Assembly: GCA_038527215.1 (NCBI GenBank)
Contig: JBCBGC010000001.1
Span: forward strand, 128,426-192,425
DNA from: JAWPMV01 sp038527215
Lineage (GTDB): Bacteria; Bacteroidota; Bacteroidia; J057
DNA: 64,000 nucleotides
Direction of reading: 5' to 3'
Shown: piece by piece, positions 8,783 to 14,483 of the stretch
Numbering within the stretch: the first letter of the stretch is position 1
Layout: the number at the start of each line of letters is the position of its first letter
Made by a program: the position numbers and the translations under genes
The notes under the pieces: generated by a model
What the model was told of the DNA's origin: nothing
What the model saw: only the letters and a program-made list of their open reading frames with translations
The model's database searches: none

Positions 8783-9754
8783 TCAAAAAGTAGGAAAGGG
8801 TAAGGCTCTGGCTACTTTCTTTCCCCACCCACTTTGGAGAATGAGGGAGATTTCATGCGATGGGCCTAAGGGCATAGGACCAGCGGGTACCAGGTAGTTT
8901 TCGTATGAATAGGCCAGTGATACCGGACCTGCCGAAAGACCGAGCAGGAAGGCATGCAACTTATCTCCTCGAAAAATCCAACCCAGGCTGAGGGGAGCTA
9001 TCTGAGCTTGCAGGCCGAGATAGGGCTGGGGATCTCCCTGACCTTGCCAAAGACCTCCCACCAGCGGAAAAAAGCTGAGGCTTTGCTTTTGTCCCCCCCA
9101 TGCTCCCCAAGATAGGACTTCAATCTTTCCTCCTGCCACGAAATGTATAGCTCTGGTATCTGAAACTACCTCACTTCCTGGGGTAAGCTCGAGATTATAT
9201 CTCCCATTAAATAACCGCCGGTAGCTAAGAGAAATGAAGCCAAATTGCTGGTAGTAAAGCAGCCCGATATCCAGGTCTGGCAGGGTTTCTATTTCGGTGG
9301 TGGTAGAGTCAAAACCGGAAATAGGATTGATTTGGTCGGGAAAAATAAGCGCAGCATCCCGATACTGCTGAAAGCCCGCGGCCAGGCCGATTCTAAGATG
9401 GTGATCATCTCTTTTCAACAGCTCACGTGCGTAACTCAAACGGGTGACCAACTTACTATTCAGGGGATCACGGATCAGATCATCCGCTACATATATTCCC
9501 CACCCCTGATGATAAGTGGTATCTCCAAAGCCCTGCTCAAAAGCTATTTGCTCATCAAAGGGGCTGCCGTCAGGTCGGTTTGCCCATTGCTGGCGTGTAT
9601 TGAAGGTGAGCCTGGAAAGGCCGGAAATACCGGTAAAGGCGGGATTCTGTTGGCTACGGGTAGAGAAGATATGCACGGATTCCGGCAATTGAGCCTGAAG
9701 CGGCAGAATACTACAGGCCAATCCTAAGAGGATGACCGCGGTGATGGGTTTCAT
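8783..9754 (-). CDS. PorP/SprF family type IX secretion system membrane protein
   Basis: 323 residues with a signal peptide and the hallmark QNPAFTG motif just after it (about residues 36-42), then a series of amphipathic strands typical of this outer-membrane barrel family. PorP/SprF proteins are T9SS components or partners of particular cargo proteins; many Bacteroidota encode dozens, usually next to a large gliding-associated surface protein. Here no such cargo is adjacent; the nearest candidate is at 23763-26708. Specific partner unknown. Confidence 0.85.
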   Translation of the reverse strand: MKPITAVILLGLACSILPLQAQLPESVHIFSTRSQQNPAFTGISGLSRLTFNTRQQWANRPDGSPFDEQIAFEQGFGDTTYHQGWGIYVADDLIRDPLNSKLVTRLSYARELLKRDDHHLRIGLAAGFQQYRDAALIFPDQINPISGFDSTTTEIETLPDLDIGLLYYQQFGFISLSYRRLFNGRYNLELTPGSEVVSDTRAIHFVAGGKIEVLSWGAWGGQKQSLSFFPLVGGLWQGQGDPQPYLGLQAQIAPLSLGWIFRGDKLHAFLLGLSAGPVSLAYSYENYLVPAGPMPLGPSHEISLILQSGWGKKVARALPFPTF

Positions 9755-9842
9755 GGTTTTTCGATTAATGGTTACCTAAAAAGAAAAACGCAGCCCGAAT
9801 ACAAAAGGCGGGGTAATATGACGAAGGAGCGAAATTTTTACC

Positions 9843-10793
9843 CTATTGAAGGGTTGCTTCGGTGGCCCCATTGCCATAGCGAGCGGGGGAGGCCTGGGTA
9901 TAATCCTTTACATGTGGATCGTTTTTTAACTTTTCATGTACCGCTTTTTTCAAGGTACCCACCCCAATCCCATGAATGAAGATGATTTTCTCAGCTTCCA
10001 TTTCCAGGGCTTCTGCCAGGGTCTGCTCCACTTTCTTCAGTTGGATGTTCAGCATTTCCGTGGCGCTCAATTCGTGCGGATTTTTTACCAACTTTTCAAT
10101 GTGGAGGTCAACTTCCAGAATGGGTTTTACTTTCGGCTTCTCCGCTTTTTTGACCCGAATAATCTCATGTTCAGGGATGGCTTTGACATCGATTTCCTGC
10201 GGATCCTCCCGTAGAGAAAAGACCCAACCTCTTCGGTCGAGGGAAGGCAGGTAGCGGCTTGGGCTGTTAAGCTGGTTTTTTCGCCAGGGGAAATCCCGGA
10301 TAAAAGGGGCATGAGGATGCCCTTGTCCGGCTTTAAAAGAAATGAGCTGGACATAAAAACCTTGAATCTTTCCTACTTCCCTTTCTTCCAGGGTGCCTAG
10401 CAAGTGCATGCCTGCGTGAGGCAGGATGCCTTTGGCCAGGCCGTGGTATTTTTTCGCTGCTTTGAGGTAGCAGACAAAAAGCATCTCCACCGGTTCTGGA
10501 TTGATCAGATGAAGGTTGTAGCTGGATTCTCCTTCCGGGGTTACTACCAGGCTGACTTCCAAAATGGCAGGGCCTAGCTTTTGAGCAGTCTGTACCACTT
10601 CTTCTTTGGGCGTTTCCCCCAGATACTTACTTTCGGTCCGGTCTACGGGGATGATTTCGTCCACGTGCATGTCCATAGGGAAGTCGTCTCCCATGTCTAC
10701 CTCGACGTGGTTTTTATCAATGAGGGCAGTAATCACCCCTTCTCCGGAATCATGGAGCAAGCGTACTCTTTGTCCAACTCTGAAAGATGCCAT
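9843..10793 (-). CDS. DUF2027 and Smr domain-containing protein
   Basis: 316 residues. An N-terminal small barrel (about 1-60, starting FRVGQRVRLL) is followed by a DUF2027-like beta-rich region (about 70-220). A C-terminal Smr domain (about 225-316) has the EVDLHIEKL and FIHGIGVGTLK motifs characteristic of MutS2-type Smr nucleases. Smr domains bind or nick nucleic acids; some act on collided ribosomes or mRNA. This two-domain architecture is common in Bacteroidota and its precise role is unknown. Confidence 0.85.
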   Translation of the reverse strand: MASFRVGQRVRLLHDSGEGVITALIDKNHVEVDMGDDFPMDMHVDEIIPVDRTESKYLGETPKEEVVQTAQKLGPAILEVSLVVTPEGESSYNLHLINPEPVEMLFVCYLKAAKKYHGLAKGILPHAGMHLLGTLEEREVGKIQGFYVQLISFKAGQGHPHAPFIRDFPWRKNQLNSPSRYLPSLDRRGWVFSLREDPQEIDVKAIPEHEIIRVKKAEKPKVKPILEVDLHIEKLVKNPHELSATEMLNIQLKKVEQTLAEALEMEAEKIIFIHGIGVGTLKKAVHEKLKNDPHVKDYTQASPARYGNGATEATLQ

Positions 10794-10852
10794 GGCCTAT
10801 TTTAAACCCTGAAACTACAAAGCCCTGCGGCAAAAGGAAAATGAATCCTCCC

Positions 10853-11179
10853 TCAGCTTAGGGTAATTACTTTTGCTTCAGAATCTACCGCGAAGGCTTG
10901 CAACTGAGCTTGGGCGGCGGCTAGTTTTTCTACCAGGGCATCAGGTGCGAGGGGATGAAAAGCCAAGAAAACTACTTTGGGACCTTCCTTTCTGGTCTGA
11001 GCCCAGGTTTCAAATTCCTGATCATGGGTCACCAAAGTAAATTGTTTCTCCTTCGCAAATGCCCACAACTGTTCGTCCGTCCTGATGGCTGGAAAAGAAG
11101 AAGCCGAAGCTACATACATGAAATAATTGGATAGGGGGGGAAGGATGCGGTATGAGATATTTTCGTCGAAGAGGAGTTT
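10853..11179 (-). CDS. DUF5615 family PIN-like protein (probable toxin)
   Basis: 108 residues from the ATG at 11177-11179; an upstream start would overlap the partner gene. The opening MKLLFDENIS and a later LVTHDQEF are the acidic motifs of DUF5615 PIN-like proteins, predicted metal-dependent RNases acting as toxins. It lies 8 bp after a DUF433 gene on the same strand, the usual antitoxin-toxin order. The acidic residues (Asp6, Glu7 and the Asp of THD) are present, so nothing suggests inactivation. Confidence 0.85.
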   Translation of the reverse strand, partial: KLLFDENISYRILPPLSNYFMYVASASSFPAIRTDEQLWAFAKEKQFTLVTHDQEFETWAQTRKEGPKVVFLAFHPLAPDALVEKLAAAQAQLQAFAVDSEAKVITLS

Positions 11180-11187
11180 CATAGGAA

Positions 11188-11382
11188 TTAGTTCTCTTGG
11201 AACTGCAGACAAGCCTGGATGTGCTCAGCTTTGAGGGCTGGAAAGTCAGCCATAATCTCTTCCGGACGCAAGCCCTGGCTTAACCAGGTTTTTACATCGG
11301 TAACAGCGATCCGGGTACCATTCAGACAAGCCTTTCCAAATCTGATGGTTGGATCTTGTGAAATGAGTTTATTATCTGCCAT
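11188..11382 (-). CDS. DUF433 family protein (probable antitoxin)
   Basis: 64 residues from the ATG at 11380-11382. The central segment CLNGTRIAVTDVKTWLSQG and the AEHIQACLQF helix are typical of DUF433, a winged-helix-like domain acting as antitoxin or transcriptional autorepressor beside DUF5615 toxins. Longer in-frame starts reach 11628 but would translate the 21-bp repeat array upstream as a heptad repeat, so they are rejected. The four-copy array at 11511-11582 lies about 130 bp upstream and may be its operator. Confidence 0.85.
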   Translation of the reverse strand: MADNKLISQDPTIRFGKACLNGTRIAVTDVKTWLSQGLRPEEIMADFPALKAEHIQACLQFQEN

Positions 11383-11510
11383 GGGCCTTTTTTGGAAGGA
11401 CAAAAGATAAGCAATTCCCTTGATAAGCTTCTCGGTCCCTGAGAATGAGGCAGATAGCCTATCATTTGAATGGTTCAGACAGGGAATACTTATAGTAAAA
11501 TCGATAAAAA

Positions 11511-11582
11511 CCGTTCGCACTGTGAAAATAACCGTTCGCACATTCAAAGAGGCAGTTCGCGCAATCCTAACAACCGTTCGCG
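11511..11582. repeat. Four direct repeats at exact 21-bp spacing (candidate operator array)
   Basis: The motif (C/a)CGTTCGC(A/G) occurs at 11511, 11532, 11553 and 11574, that is, every 21 bp or two helical turns. Spacer sequences differ, so only the 9-bp core is conserved. It lies upstream of the DUF433/DUF5615 operon on its promoter side. Regular spacing on one DNA face suggests cooperative binding of a regulator, most simply the antitoxin itself. Confidence 0.6.
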
Positions 11583-11672
11583 TTTTTTCTTGAAACCCAA
11601 TTGCATCATATCCAGTATCTAAAGACAAATCAAACTTTTATTATTTCATCAAATGATTCTCTGCAATTCAAC

Positions 11673-11824
11673 ATATCATTTCTTTAACGTCGCCCCCAGT
11701 CGCAAACAGGGGTTGCGCATGGAGGATGATGCAGAGAAACTAGGGCGTGCCAATTGGCATAATTGATGTCTGATTGTGATACAATCAATGGCGCGCCCGA
11801 ATCGTAAACGATTCGGGTTTTTTT
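11673..11824 (+). ncRNA. Candidate structured small RNA ending in a terminator
   Basis: No protein gene lies here. A CCCC/GGGG hairpin (about 11673-11692) is followed by a long-range 9-bp pairing of GGGCGTGCC (11743-11751) with GGCGCGCCC (11790-11798). A perfect terminator follows: CCCGAATCG-TAAA-CGATTCGGG (11796-11817) with seven T residues. The terminator overlaps the end of the long-range stem, so the two structures exclude each other. The 5' end is a guess. Confidence 0.4.
11796..11824 (+). terminator. Rho-independent terminator
   Basis: Perfect 9-bp stem with a TAAA loop followed by TTTTTTT. No + strand protein gene precedes it, which supports a non-coding transcript upstream. Confidence 0.85.
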
Positions 11825-12203
11825 GTACCCCTTGGGGACGTACTTGTAAATCGGAAGCAGTTAACTATTTGGTTTTGAATCAGTTAAATTGGATTCTTTA
11901 CCCAAAATAGCCTGGGAAACTATAGCCTTTTCTCAGATGTTTCCCCTCTCAAGTGAGATTTTTCAGATCCGCTGCAAAAAATTGCTTTTGCATCAGGAGA
12001 GATCTGTCCCAGACATAACGAGACCTACTCAGTCGCTGGTTTATTAACCGAAGCGAGATGGGAAAGCTATGTGCGAAAAGGATTTTTGGGTACGAAAGAT
12101 GAAAAAAATGATAAATCGAGCCGGATAAGTTTTGGGCAAAACCAGCCTATAAACCGCTACCGGAAAAGAGATAAAGACTTACACATTGAGGGGTGTAACA
12201 GCG
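11825..12203. other. Intergenic leader of the tRNA island, no gene seen
   Basis: About 380 bp with no convincing coding frame. It lies between two + strand terminators (11796-11824 and 12204-12232), so any transcript starting here would meet the second one just before tRNA-Asp. A CCCC-TT-GGGG hairpin sits near 11830. I found no clear TAnnTTTG promoter box. Confidence 0.4.
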
Positions 12204-12232
12204 CCGGGAGGCGAAAGGCCTCCTGGTTTTTT
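12204..12232 (+). terminator. Terminator or attenuator immediately before the tRNA array
   Basis: Nine-bp stem CCGGGAGGC / GCCTCCTGG with a GAAAG loop, followed by six T residues. The T-run ends one base before tRNA-Asp starts (12234). Such a position makes it either the end of an upstream RNA or an attenuator controlling entry into the array. Confidence 0.75.
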
Positions 12233-12233
12233 C

Positions 12234-12308
12234 GGGCGCTTAGTTCAGTGGTAGAATCATTGCTTGTCAAGCAATAGGTCGCGGGTTCAATTCCCGCAGC
12301 GCTCGCCA
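12234..12308 (+). tRNA. tRNA-Asp(GTC)
   Basis: Acceptor GGGCGCT/AGCGCTC, anticodon arm ATTGC-TTGTCAA-GCAAT, T-loop TTCAATT, discriminator G73 and encoded CCA. Normal cloverleaf. First tRNA of the island. Confidence 0.95.
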
Positions 12309-12433
12309 GGTCATCCTCAACGGAGGAGACTGAGGAAGCCTTGCTTCCTGCCTGGAATCGTTTCAGGTAATGTTTTTTGACGTACGGAATTGGGCACAAA
12401 GAGTCATTGAGGCGATGCCTCAGACTCACAGAT

Positions 12434-12505
12434 CTAGATGTAGCTTAATGGCAAAGCGCCAGTTTTGGAAACTGGAAGATGGTGGTTCGAGTCCATCTGT
12501 CTAGA
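12434..12505 (+). tRNA. tRNA-Pro(TGG)
   Basis: Acceptor CTAGATG/TGTCTAG with two wobble pairs, anticodon arm CCAGT-TTTGGAA-ACTGG, T-arm GGTGG-TTCGAGT-CCATC, A73, no encoded CCA. The 125 bp before it (12309-12433) hold no gene. Confidence 0.9.
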
Positions 12506-12529
12506 CAAATGCCTGTGAAAACAGGCCAC

Positions 12530-12624
12530 AGAGGGGGTAAAGCAGCTGCAAGGTGCAGCGACTGGTTTGCTAAACCAGGTTTCTCCCATGGGAGGACGAG
12601 GTTCGAGTCCTCTGCCCTCTGCCA
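12530..12624 (+). tRNA. tRNA-Ser(GCT)
   Basis: Class II tRNA. Anticodon arm CTGGT-TTGCTAA-ACCAG, long variable arm with a CTCCC...GGGAG stem, T-loop TTCGAGT, G73 and encoded CCA. The acceptor end has a mismatch, so the 5' end may be one base off. Confidence 0.9.
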
Positions 12625-12634
12625 GAGATGAAAG

Positions 12635-12726
12635 GGAAGGTAAAGCAGCTGCAGTGGTGCGGCGACTAGTCTTGAAAACTAGGTTTCTCCTGTCCGGAGG
12701 ATGGGGTTCGAGTCCTCTGCCTTCCT
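12635..12726 (+). tRNA. tRNA-Ser(TGA)
   Basis: Class II tRNA closely related to the preceding Ser gene. Anticodon arm CTAGT-CTTGAAA-ACTAG, variable arm TCTCC...GGAGGA, T-loop TTCGAGT, acceptor GGAAGGT/GCCTTCC, no encoded CCA. Ends uncertain by one base. Confidence 0.88.
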
Positions 12727-12731
12727 CTCCC

Positions 12732-12809
12732 GCCTTTGTAGCTCAAGGGTAGCGTCCCGATACATCGGGATTAAGCAGTGGGTTAAAGGTTCAAATCCTT
12801 TCGAAGGCG
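12732..12809 (+). tRNA. Aberrant tRNA, probably Asn, with a palindrome in the anticodon arm
   Basis: Good acceptor (GCCTTTG/CGAAGGC), D-region and T-arm (AAAGG-TTCAAAT-CCTTT). Where the 5' strand of the anticodon stem and the first half of the loop should be lies the palindrome TCCCGATACATCGGGA (12755-12770). The following TTAAGCAGT fits positions 35-43 of a tRNA-Asn (GTTAA plus 3' stem), and G73 is the Asn discriminator, but the matching 5' strand ACTGC is absent. Read literally, an alternative stem GTCCC/GGGAT would hold an 8-nt loop. Asn is otherwise missing from the array. It could also be a decayed gene. Confidence 0.6.
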
Positions 12810-12825
12810 CTTAAATCATTTTGTT

Positions 12826-13065
12826 ATGACGCATATCGTAACACCCAGTCTAAAAGACCTGGTCAAGGACCGCAGGGTGTATTTTTCACACTATCGGAAA
12901 GGTCATTTGTTTTACCATCTACCTTATGATGATCAAACCTGGCAGTTTCCGGTTCCCGTCGCGGATGTAGGTGATGGGGTTTTTCTAGCCGAGGATAAAG
13001 CGCTGCTTTTCATGCGCTACATCCGGCAAGCCATGAAGAATTCGGAACTGGTGCTGATCAATTAA
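12826..13065 (+). CDS. Small conserved-looking protein embedded in the tRNA array
   Basis: 79 residues starting at the ATG at 12826, between two tRNA genes and in the same orientation. It is polar and soluble, with a VYFSHYRKGHLFYHLPYDD segment, FPVPVADVGD, and a C-terminal AEDKALLFMRYIRQAM helix. I believe this FPVP...AEDKA..FMRYIR pattern belongs to a small conserved bacterial family of unknown function (from memory, not checked). Placement within a tRNA array suggests a role linked to these RNAs or to an element carrying them. Confidence 0.65.
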   Translation: MTHIVTPSLKDLVKDRRVYFSHYRKGHLFYHLPYDDQTWQFPVPVADVGDGVFLAEDKALLFMRYIRQAMKNSELVLIN

Positions 13066-13070
13066 TGCCT

Positions 13071-13162
13071 GGGGGTGCGCCGGAATGGGAGAGCCGGAGT
13101 CCCGATAAATCGGGATAAATCCGTTGCATCACGCTGAGGAGGTTCAAATCCTTCCACCCCTA
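13071..13162 (+). tRNA. Aberrant class II tRNA, probably Tyr, with a palindrome in the anticodon arm
   Basis: Acceptor GGGGGTG/CACCCCT, T-arm GGAGG-TTCAAAT-CCTTC, A73, long variable region. The palindrome TCCCGATAAATCGGGA (13100-13115) stands where the 5' half of the anticodon arm should be. It is followed by TAAATCCGT, which fits positions 35-43 of tRNA-Tyr (GTAAA plus 3' stem). CGGA upstream (13095-13098) could still pair with TCCG, so it may instead be an insertion in the loop. Tyr is otherwise missing from the array. If the palindrome itself is the anticodon arm, Leu(TAA) is an alternative reading. Confidence 0.6.
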
Positions 13163-13206
13163 CGAACAATAGGTTTCATCTTAAGAAAGGAGGTAATCAT
13201 CTAACT

Positions 13207-13280
13207 AAGCCCGTAGCTCAGGCGCGAAGAGCAGCTGACTTTTAATCAGCGGGTCGGGGGTTCGAATCCCTCCGGGCTTA
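13207..13280 (+). tRNA. tRNA-Lys(TTT)
   Basis: Acceptor AAGCCCG/CGGGCTT, anticodon arm GCTGA-CTTTTAA-TCAGC, T-arm GGGGG-TTCGAAT-CCCTC, A73, no CCA. Normal cloverleaf. Confidence 0.95.
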
Positions 13281-13378
13281 CCCGAAAGTATCCGGGAATG
13301 GAAAGGACGAGAGACAGGATATGGGCACGAAGTATCCATAGGTCCGCTTTCTGATTCCCTACAAGGAGCCACTTTAGA

Positions 13379-13402
13379 GGCGGCGGTCCCTGGACTGCCG
13401 CC
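13379..13402 (+). other. Strong hairpin in the 138-bp spacer between tRNA-Lys and tRNA-Leu
   Basis: GGCGGCGGTCC pairs with GGACTGCCGCC (11 bp, one wobble) around CT. There is no T-run, so it is not a normal terminator. Two smaller hairpins precede it (CCCG/CGGG near 13281-13296; GGATA/TATCC near 13318-13338). The spacer has no tRNA T-loop motif and no reading frame of note. Confidence 0.55.
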
Positions 13403-13418
13403 GGCATCCTAAACATCT

Positions 13419-13494
13419 ACCTGGATGGCGCAACTGGCAGACGCACCGGACTTAGACTCCGGGGGTGGGGGTTCGAGTCCCTCTCCAGGTACCA
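13419..13494 (+). tRNA. tRNA-Leu(TAG) with a short variable loop
   Basis: Acceptor ACCTGGA/TCCAGGT, anticodon arm CCGGA-CTTAGAC-TCCGG, T-arm GGGGG-TTCGAGT-CCCTC, A73, encoded CCA. The D-arm is of Leu type (GGCGCAACTGGCAGACGC). The variable region is only 4 nt, whereas bacterial tRNA-Leu normally has a long class II arm. Confidence 0.85.
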
Positions 13495-13501
13495 GCCTTT
13501 C

Positions 13502-13576
13502 ACCCGAATGGCGCAAGCGGCAGACGCACCGGACTTAAAATCCGGACAAGTGAGGGTTCGAATCCCTCTTCGGGTA
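13502..13576 (+). tRNA. tRNA-Leu(TAA) with a short variable loop
   Basis: Acceptor ACCCGAA/TTCGGGT, anticodon arm CCGGA-CTTAAAA-TCCGG, T-arm GAGGG-TTCGAAT-CCCTC, A73, no CCA. Leu-type D-arm as in the preceding gene, but a 6-nt variable region instead of a class II arm. Confidence 0.85.
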
Positions 13577-13594
13577 CTTTATGAATCACCCAAT

Positions 13595-13670
13595 GGGACT
13601 GTAGCTTATACGGTAAGAGCGCCAGATTGAAGACCTGGAGATAGAGGTTCGAGTCCTTTCGGTCCCACCA
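13595..13670 (+). tRNA. tRNA-Phe(GAA)
   Basis: Acceptor GGGACTG/CGGTCCC, anticodon arm CCAGA-TTGAAGA-CCTGG with an A-C mismatch at the loop edge, T-loop TTCGAGT, A73, encoded CCA. Confidence 0.9.
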
Positions 13671-13710
13671 CCACACAACCTTGAAAGCAGGGACTCCGGT
13701 CCCGCTTCCT

Positions 13711-13783
13711 GAACTCGTAGCTCAGTCGGCAGAGCACCAGTCTGATATGCTGAAGGTCGCAGGTTCGATTCCTGCCGGGTTCA
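13711..13783 (+). tRNA. tRNA-Ile(GAT)
   Basis: Acceptor GAACTCG/CGGGTTC, anticodon loop CTGATAT on a four-pair stem, T-arm GCAGG-TTCGATT-CCTGC, A73, no CCA. A short hairpin (GGGAC-TCCG-GTCCC, within 13686-13706) precedes it. Confidence 0.9.
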
Positions 13784-13788
13784 CTTTA

Positions 13789-13856
13789 GTCCGGGTAAAT
13801 GGCAAAAAGACAGGTCTGCAAAACCCGTCAGGAGGGTTCGATTCCCTCCCTGGACT
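13789..13856 (+). tRNA. tRNA-Cys(GCA) lacking a D-stem
   Basis: Acceptor GTCCGGG/CCTGGAC, anticodon loop CTGCAAA, T-arm GAGGG-TTCGATT-CCCTC, T73 as expected for Cys. Total only 68 nt: the D region (AATGGCAAAAAGA) is shortened and cannot form a D-stem. One A-C mismatch in the anticodon stem. Confidence 0.8.
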
Positions 13857-13865
13857 CTCTATTCC

Positions 13866-13938
13866 GGACCCGTAGCTTAAATGGAAAAGCGGCTGGTTTC
13901 GACCCAGTCAGATGTAGGTTCGAATCCTACTGGGTTCT
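13866..13938 (+). tRNA. tRNA-Arg(TCG)
   Basis: Acceptor GGACCCG/TGGGTTC, anticodon arm GCTGG-TTTCGAC-CCAGT, T-arm GTAGG-TTCGAAT-CCTAC, no CCA. Very similar outside the anticodon arm to tRNA-Arg(TCT) at 16020. Confidence 0.9.
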
Positions 13939-13954
13939 CTCATGTCAATGTTAA

Positions 13955-14027
13955 AGATCTGTAGCTCAGTTGGGAGAGCATCTGGCTTACATCCAGAAGG
14001 TCGTAGGTTCGAACCCTACCAGGTCTA
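13955..14027 (+). tRNA. tRNA-Val(TAC)
   Basis: Acceptor AGATCTG/CAGGTCT, D-arm GCTCAGTTGGGAGAGC, anticodon arm TCTGG-CTTACAT-CCAGA, T-loop TTCGAAC, A73, no CCA. Normal cloverleaf. Confidence 0.95.
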
Positions 14028-14032
14028 CTTCC

Positions 14033-14108
14033 GGGCACCCATGTACCAAGGCTTTGGCGAGACGGCTTTGCAAGCCATCTGTGGTGGGTTCGATTCCCAC
14101 GGTGTCCA
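14033..14108 (+). tRNA. tRNA-Ala(TGC) with a rearranged D-arm
   Basis: Acceptor GGGCACC/GGTGTCC contains G3-T70, the alanine identity pair. Anticodon loop TTTGCAA; T-arm GTGGG-TTCGATT-CCCAC; A73. The D region is 3 nt longer than usual and holds a CCAA-GGCT-TTGG hairpin in place of the normal D-arm. Confidence 0.8.
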
Positions 14109-14113
14109 CCCTT

Positions 14114-14240
14114 AGCATCGTAGCTCAACGGCTGAGCAACTGTCTCATCAACAGAAGGATGTAGGTCCTGACGAATTTTTCTCCGAAAAATTATCAGGAT
14201 GCTGACCGCAAGCGTCAGTATTCGAATCCTACCGATGCTA
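14114..14240 (+). tRNA. tRNA with CAT anticodon (Met or Ile2) interrupted by a 55-nt insertion
   Basis: Perfect acceptor AGCATCG/CGATGCT, D-arm GCTC-AACGGCT-GAGC, anticodon arm CTGT-CTCATCA-ACAG, A73. The T-stem GTAGG (14161-14165) is separated from TTCGAAT-CCTAC (14221-14232) by a two-hairpin insertion. Removing it exactly restores a 72-nt normal tRNA. The CAT anticodon alone cannot separate elongator Met from lysidine-modified Ile2. Confidence 0.8.
14166..14220 (+). other. T-loop insertion element, copy 1
   Basis: 55 nt forming two hairpins. Hairpin 1 pairs TCCTGA (14166-14171) with TCAGGA (14194-14199) and AATTTTT with AAAAATT inside. Hairpin 2 pairs CTGAC (14202-14206) with GTCAG (14214-14218). 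The same element interrupts a second tRNA-like sequence at 16129-16182 at the identical site; differences are almost confined to the hairpin loops. Confidence 0.8.
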
Positions 14241-14247
14241 CCGATCT

Positions 14248-14320
14248 GGTCCCGTCGTCTAACCGGCCAGGACACCACTCTTTCAAGGTGGAGAAAGGGG
14301 TTCGAATCCCCTCGGGACTA
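14248..14320 (+). tRNA. tRNA-Glu(TTC)
   Basis: Acceptor GGTCCCG/CGGGACT, anticodon arm CCACT-CTTTCAA-GGTGG, T-arm with TTCGAAT loop, A73, no CCA. Normal cloverleaf. Confidence 0.95.
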
Positions 14321-14332
14321 CGGTTGATATGT

Positions 14333-14391
14333 ATTTCGCCCCTGGACGCAGCGAGAGAAGTAATGAAATGGCGCTGTAACAGCCGCGAAAT
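14333..14391 (+). other. Hairpin-bounded, tRNA-like remnant
   Basis: ATTTCGC (14333-14339) pairs perfectly with GCGAAAT (14385-14391), enclosing a small hairpin GCTG-TAA-CAGC that resembles an anticodon arm with GTA. There is no T-loop motif, so it is not a functional tRNA by sequence. It may be a decayed tRNA or an unrelated structured spacer. Confidence 0.35.
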
Positions 14392-14405
14392 AGAGATCAT
14401 TCCCT

Positions 14406-14478
14406 GCGAGGGTAGCTTAATTGGCAAAGCGACAGACTCCAAATCTGTTAGATGGAGGTTCAAGTCCTTCCGCTCGCG
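14406..14478 (+). tRNA. tRNA-Trp(CCA)
   Basis: Acceptor GCGAGGG/CGCTCGC with one G-G mismatch, anticodon arm ACAGA-CTCCAAA-TCTGT, T-arm GGAGG-TTCAAGT-CCTTC, G73 as expected for Trp, no CCA. Confidence 0.92.
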
Positions 14479-14483
14479 CACCT

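Noticed and set aside
11511..11582. Possible CRISPR array
   Set aside because: Cores are only 9 bp with 12-bp gaps and no cas genes are nearby; spacing is far too short.
11188..11628. Longer 146-codon form of the DUF433 gene
   Set aside because: The extension translates the 21-bp operator-like array into heptads; DUF433 proteins begin near the ATG at 11382.
14166..14220. T-loop insertion as a group I intron
   Set aside because: 55 nt is too short for a group I core, and the site is the T-loop rather than the anticodon arm.
14166..14220. T-loop insertion as a transposon-derived MITE
   Set aside because: No target-site duplication or long terminal inverted repeats are seen, and both copies share the same tRNA site; not fully excluded.
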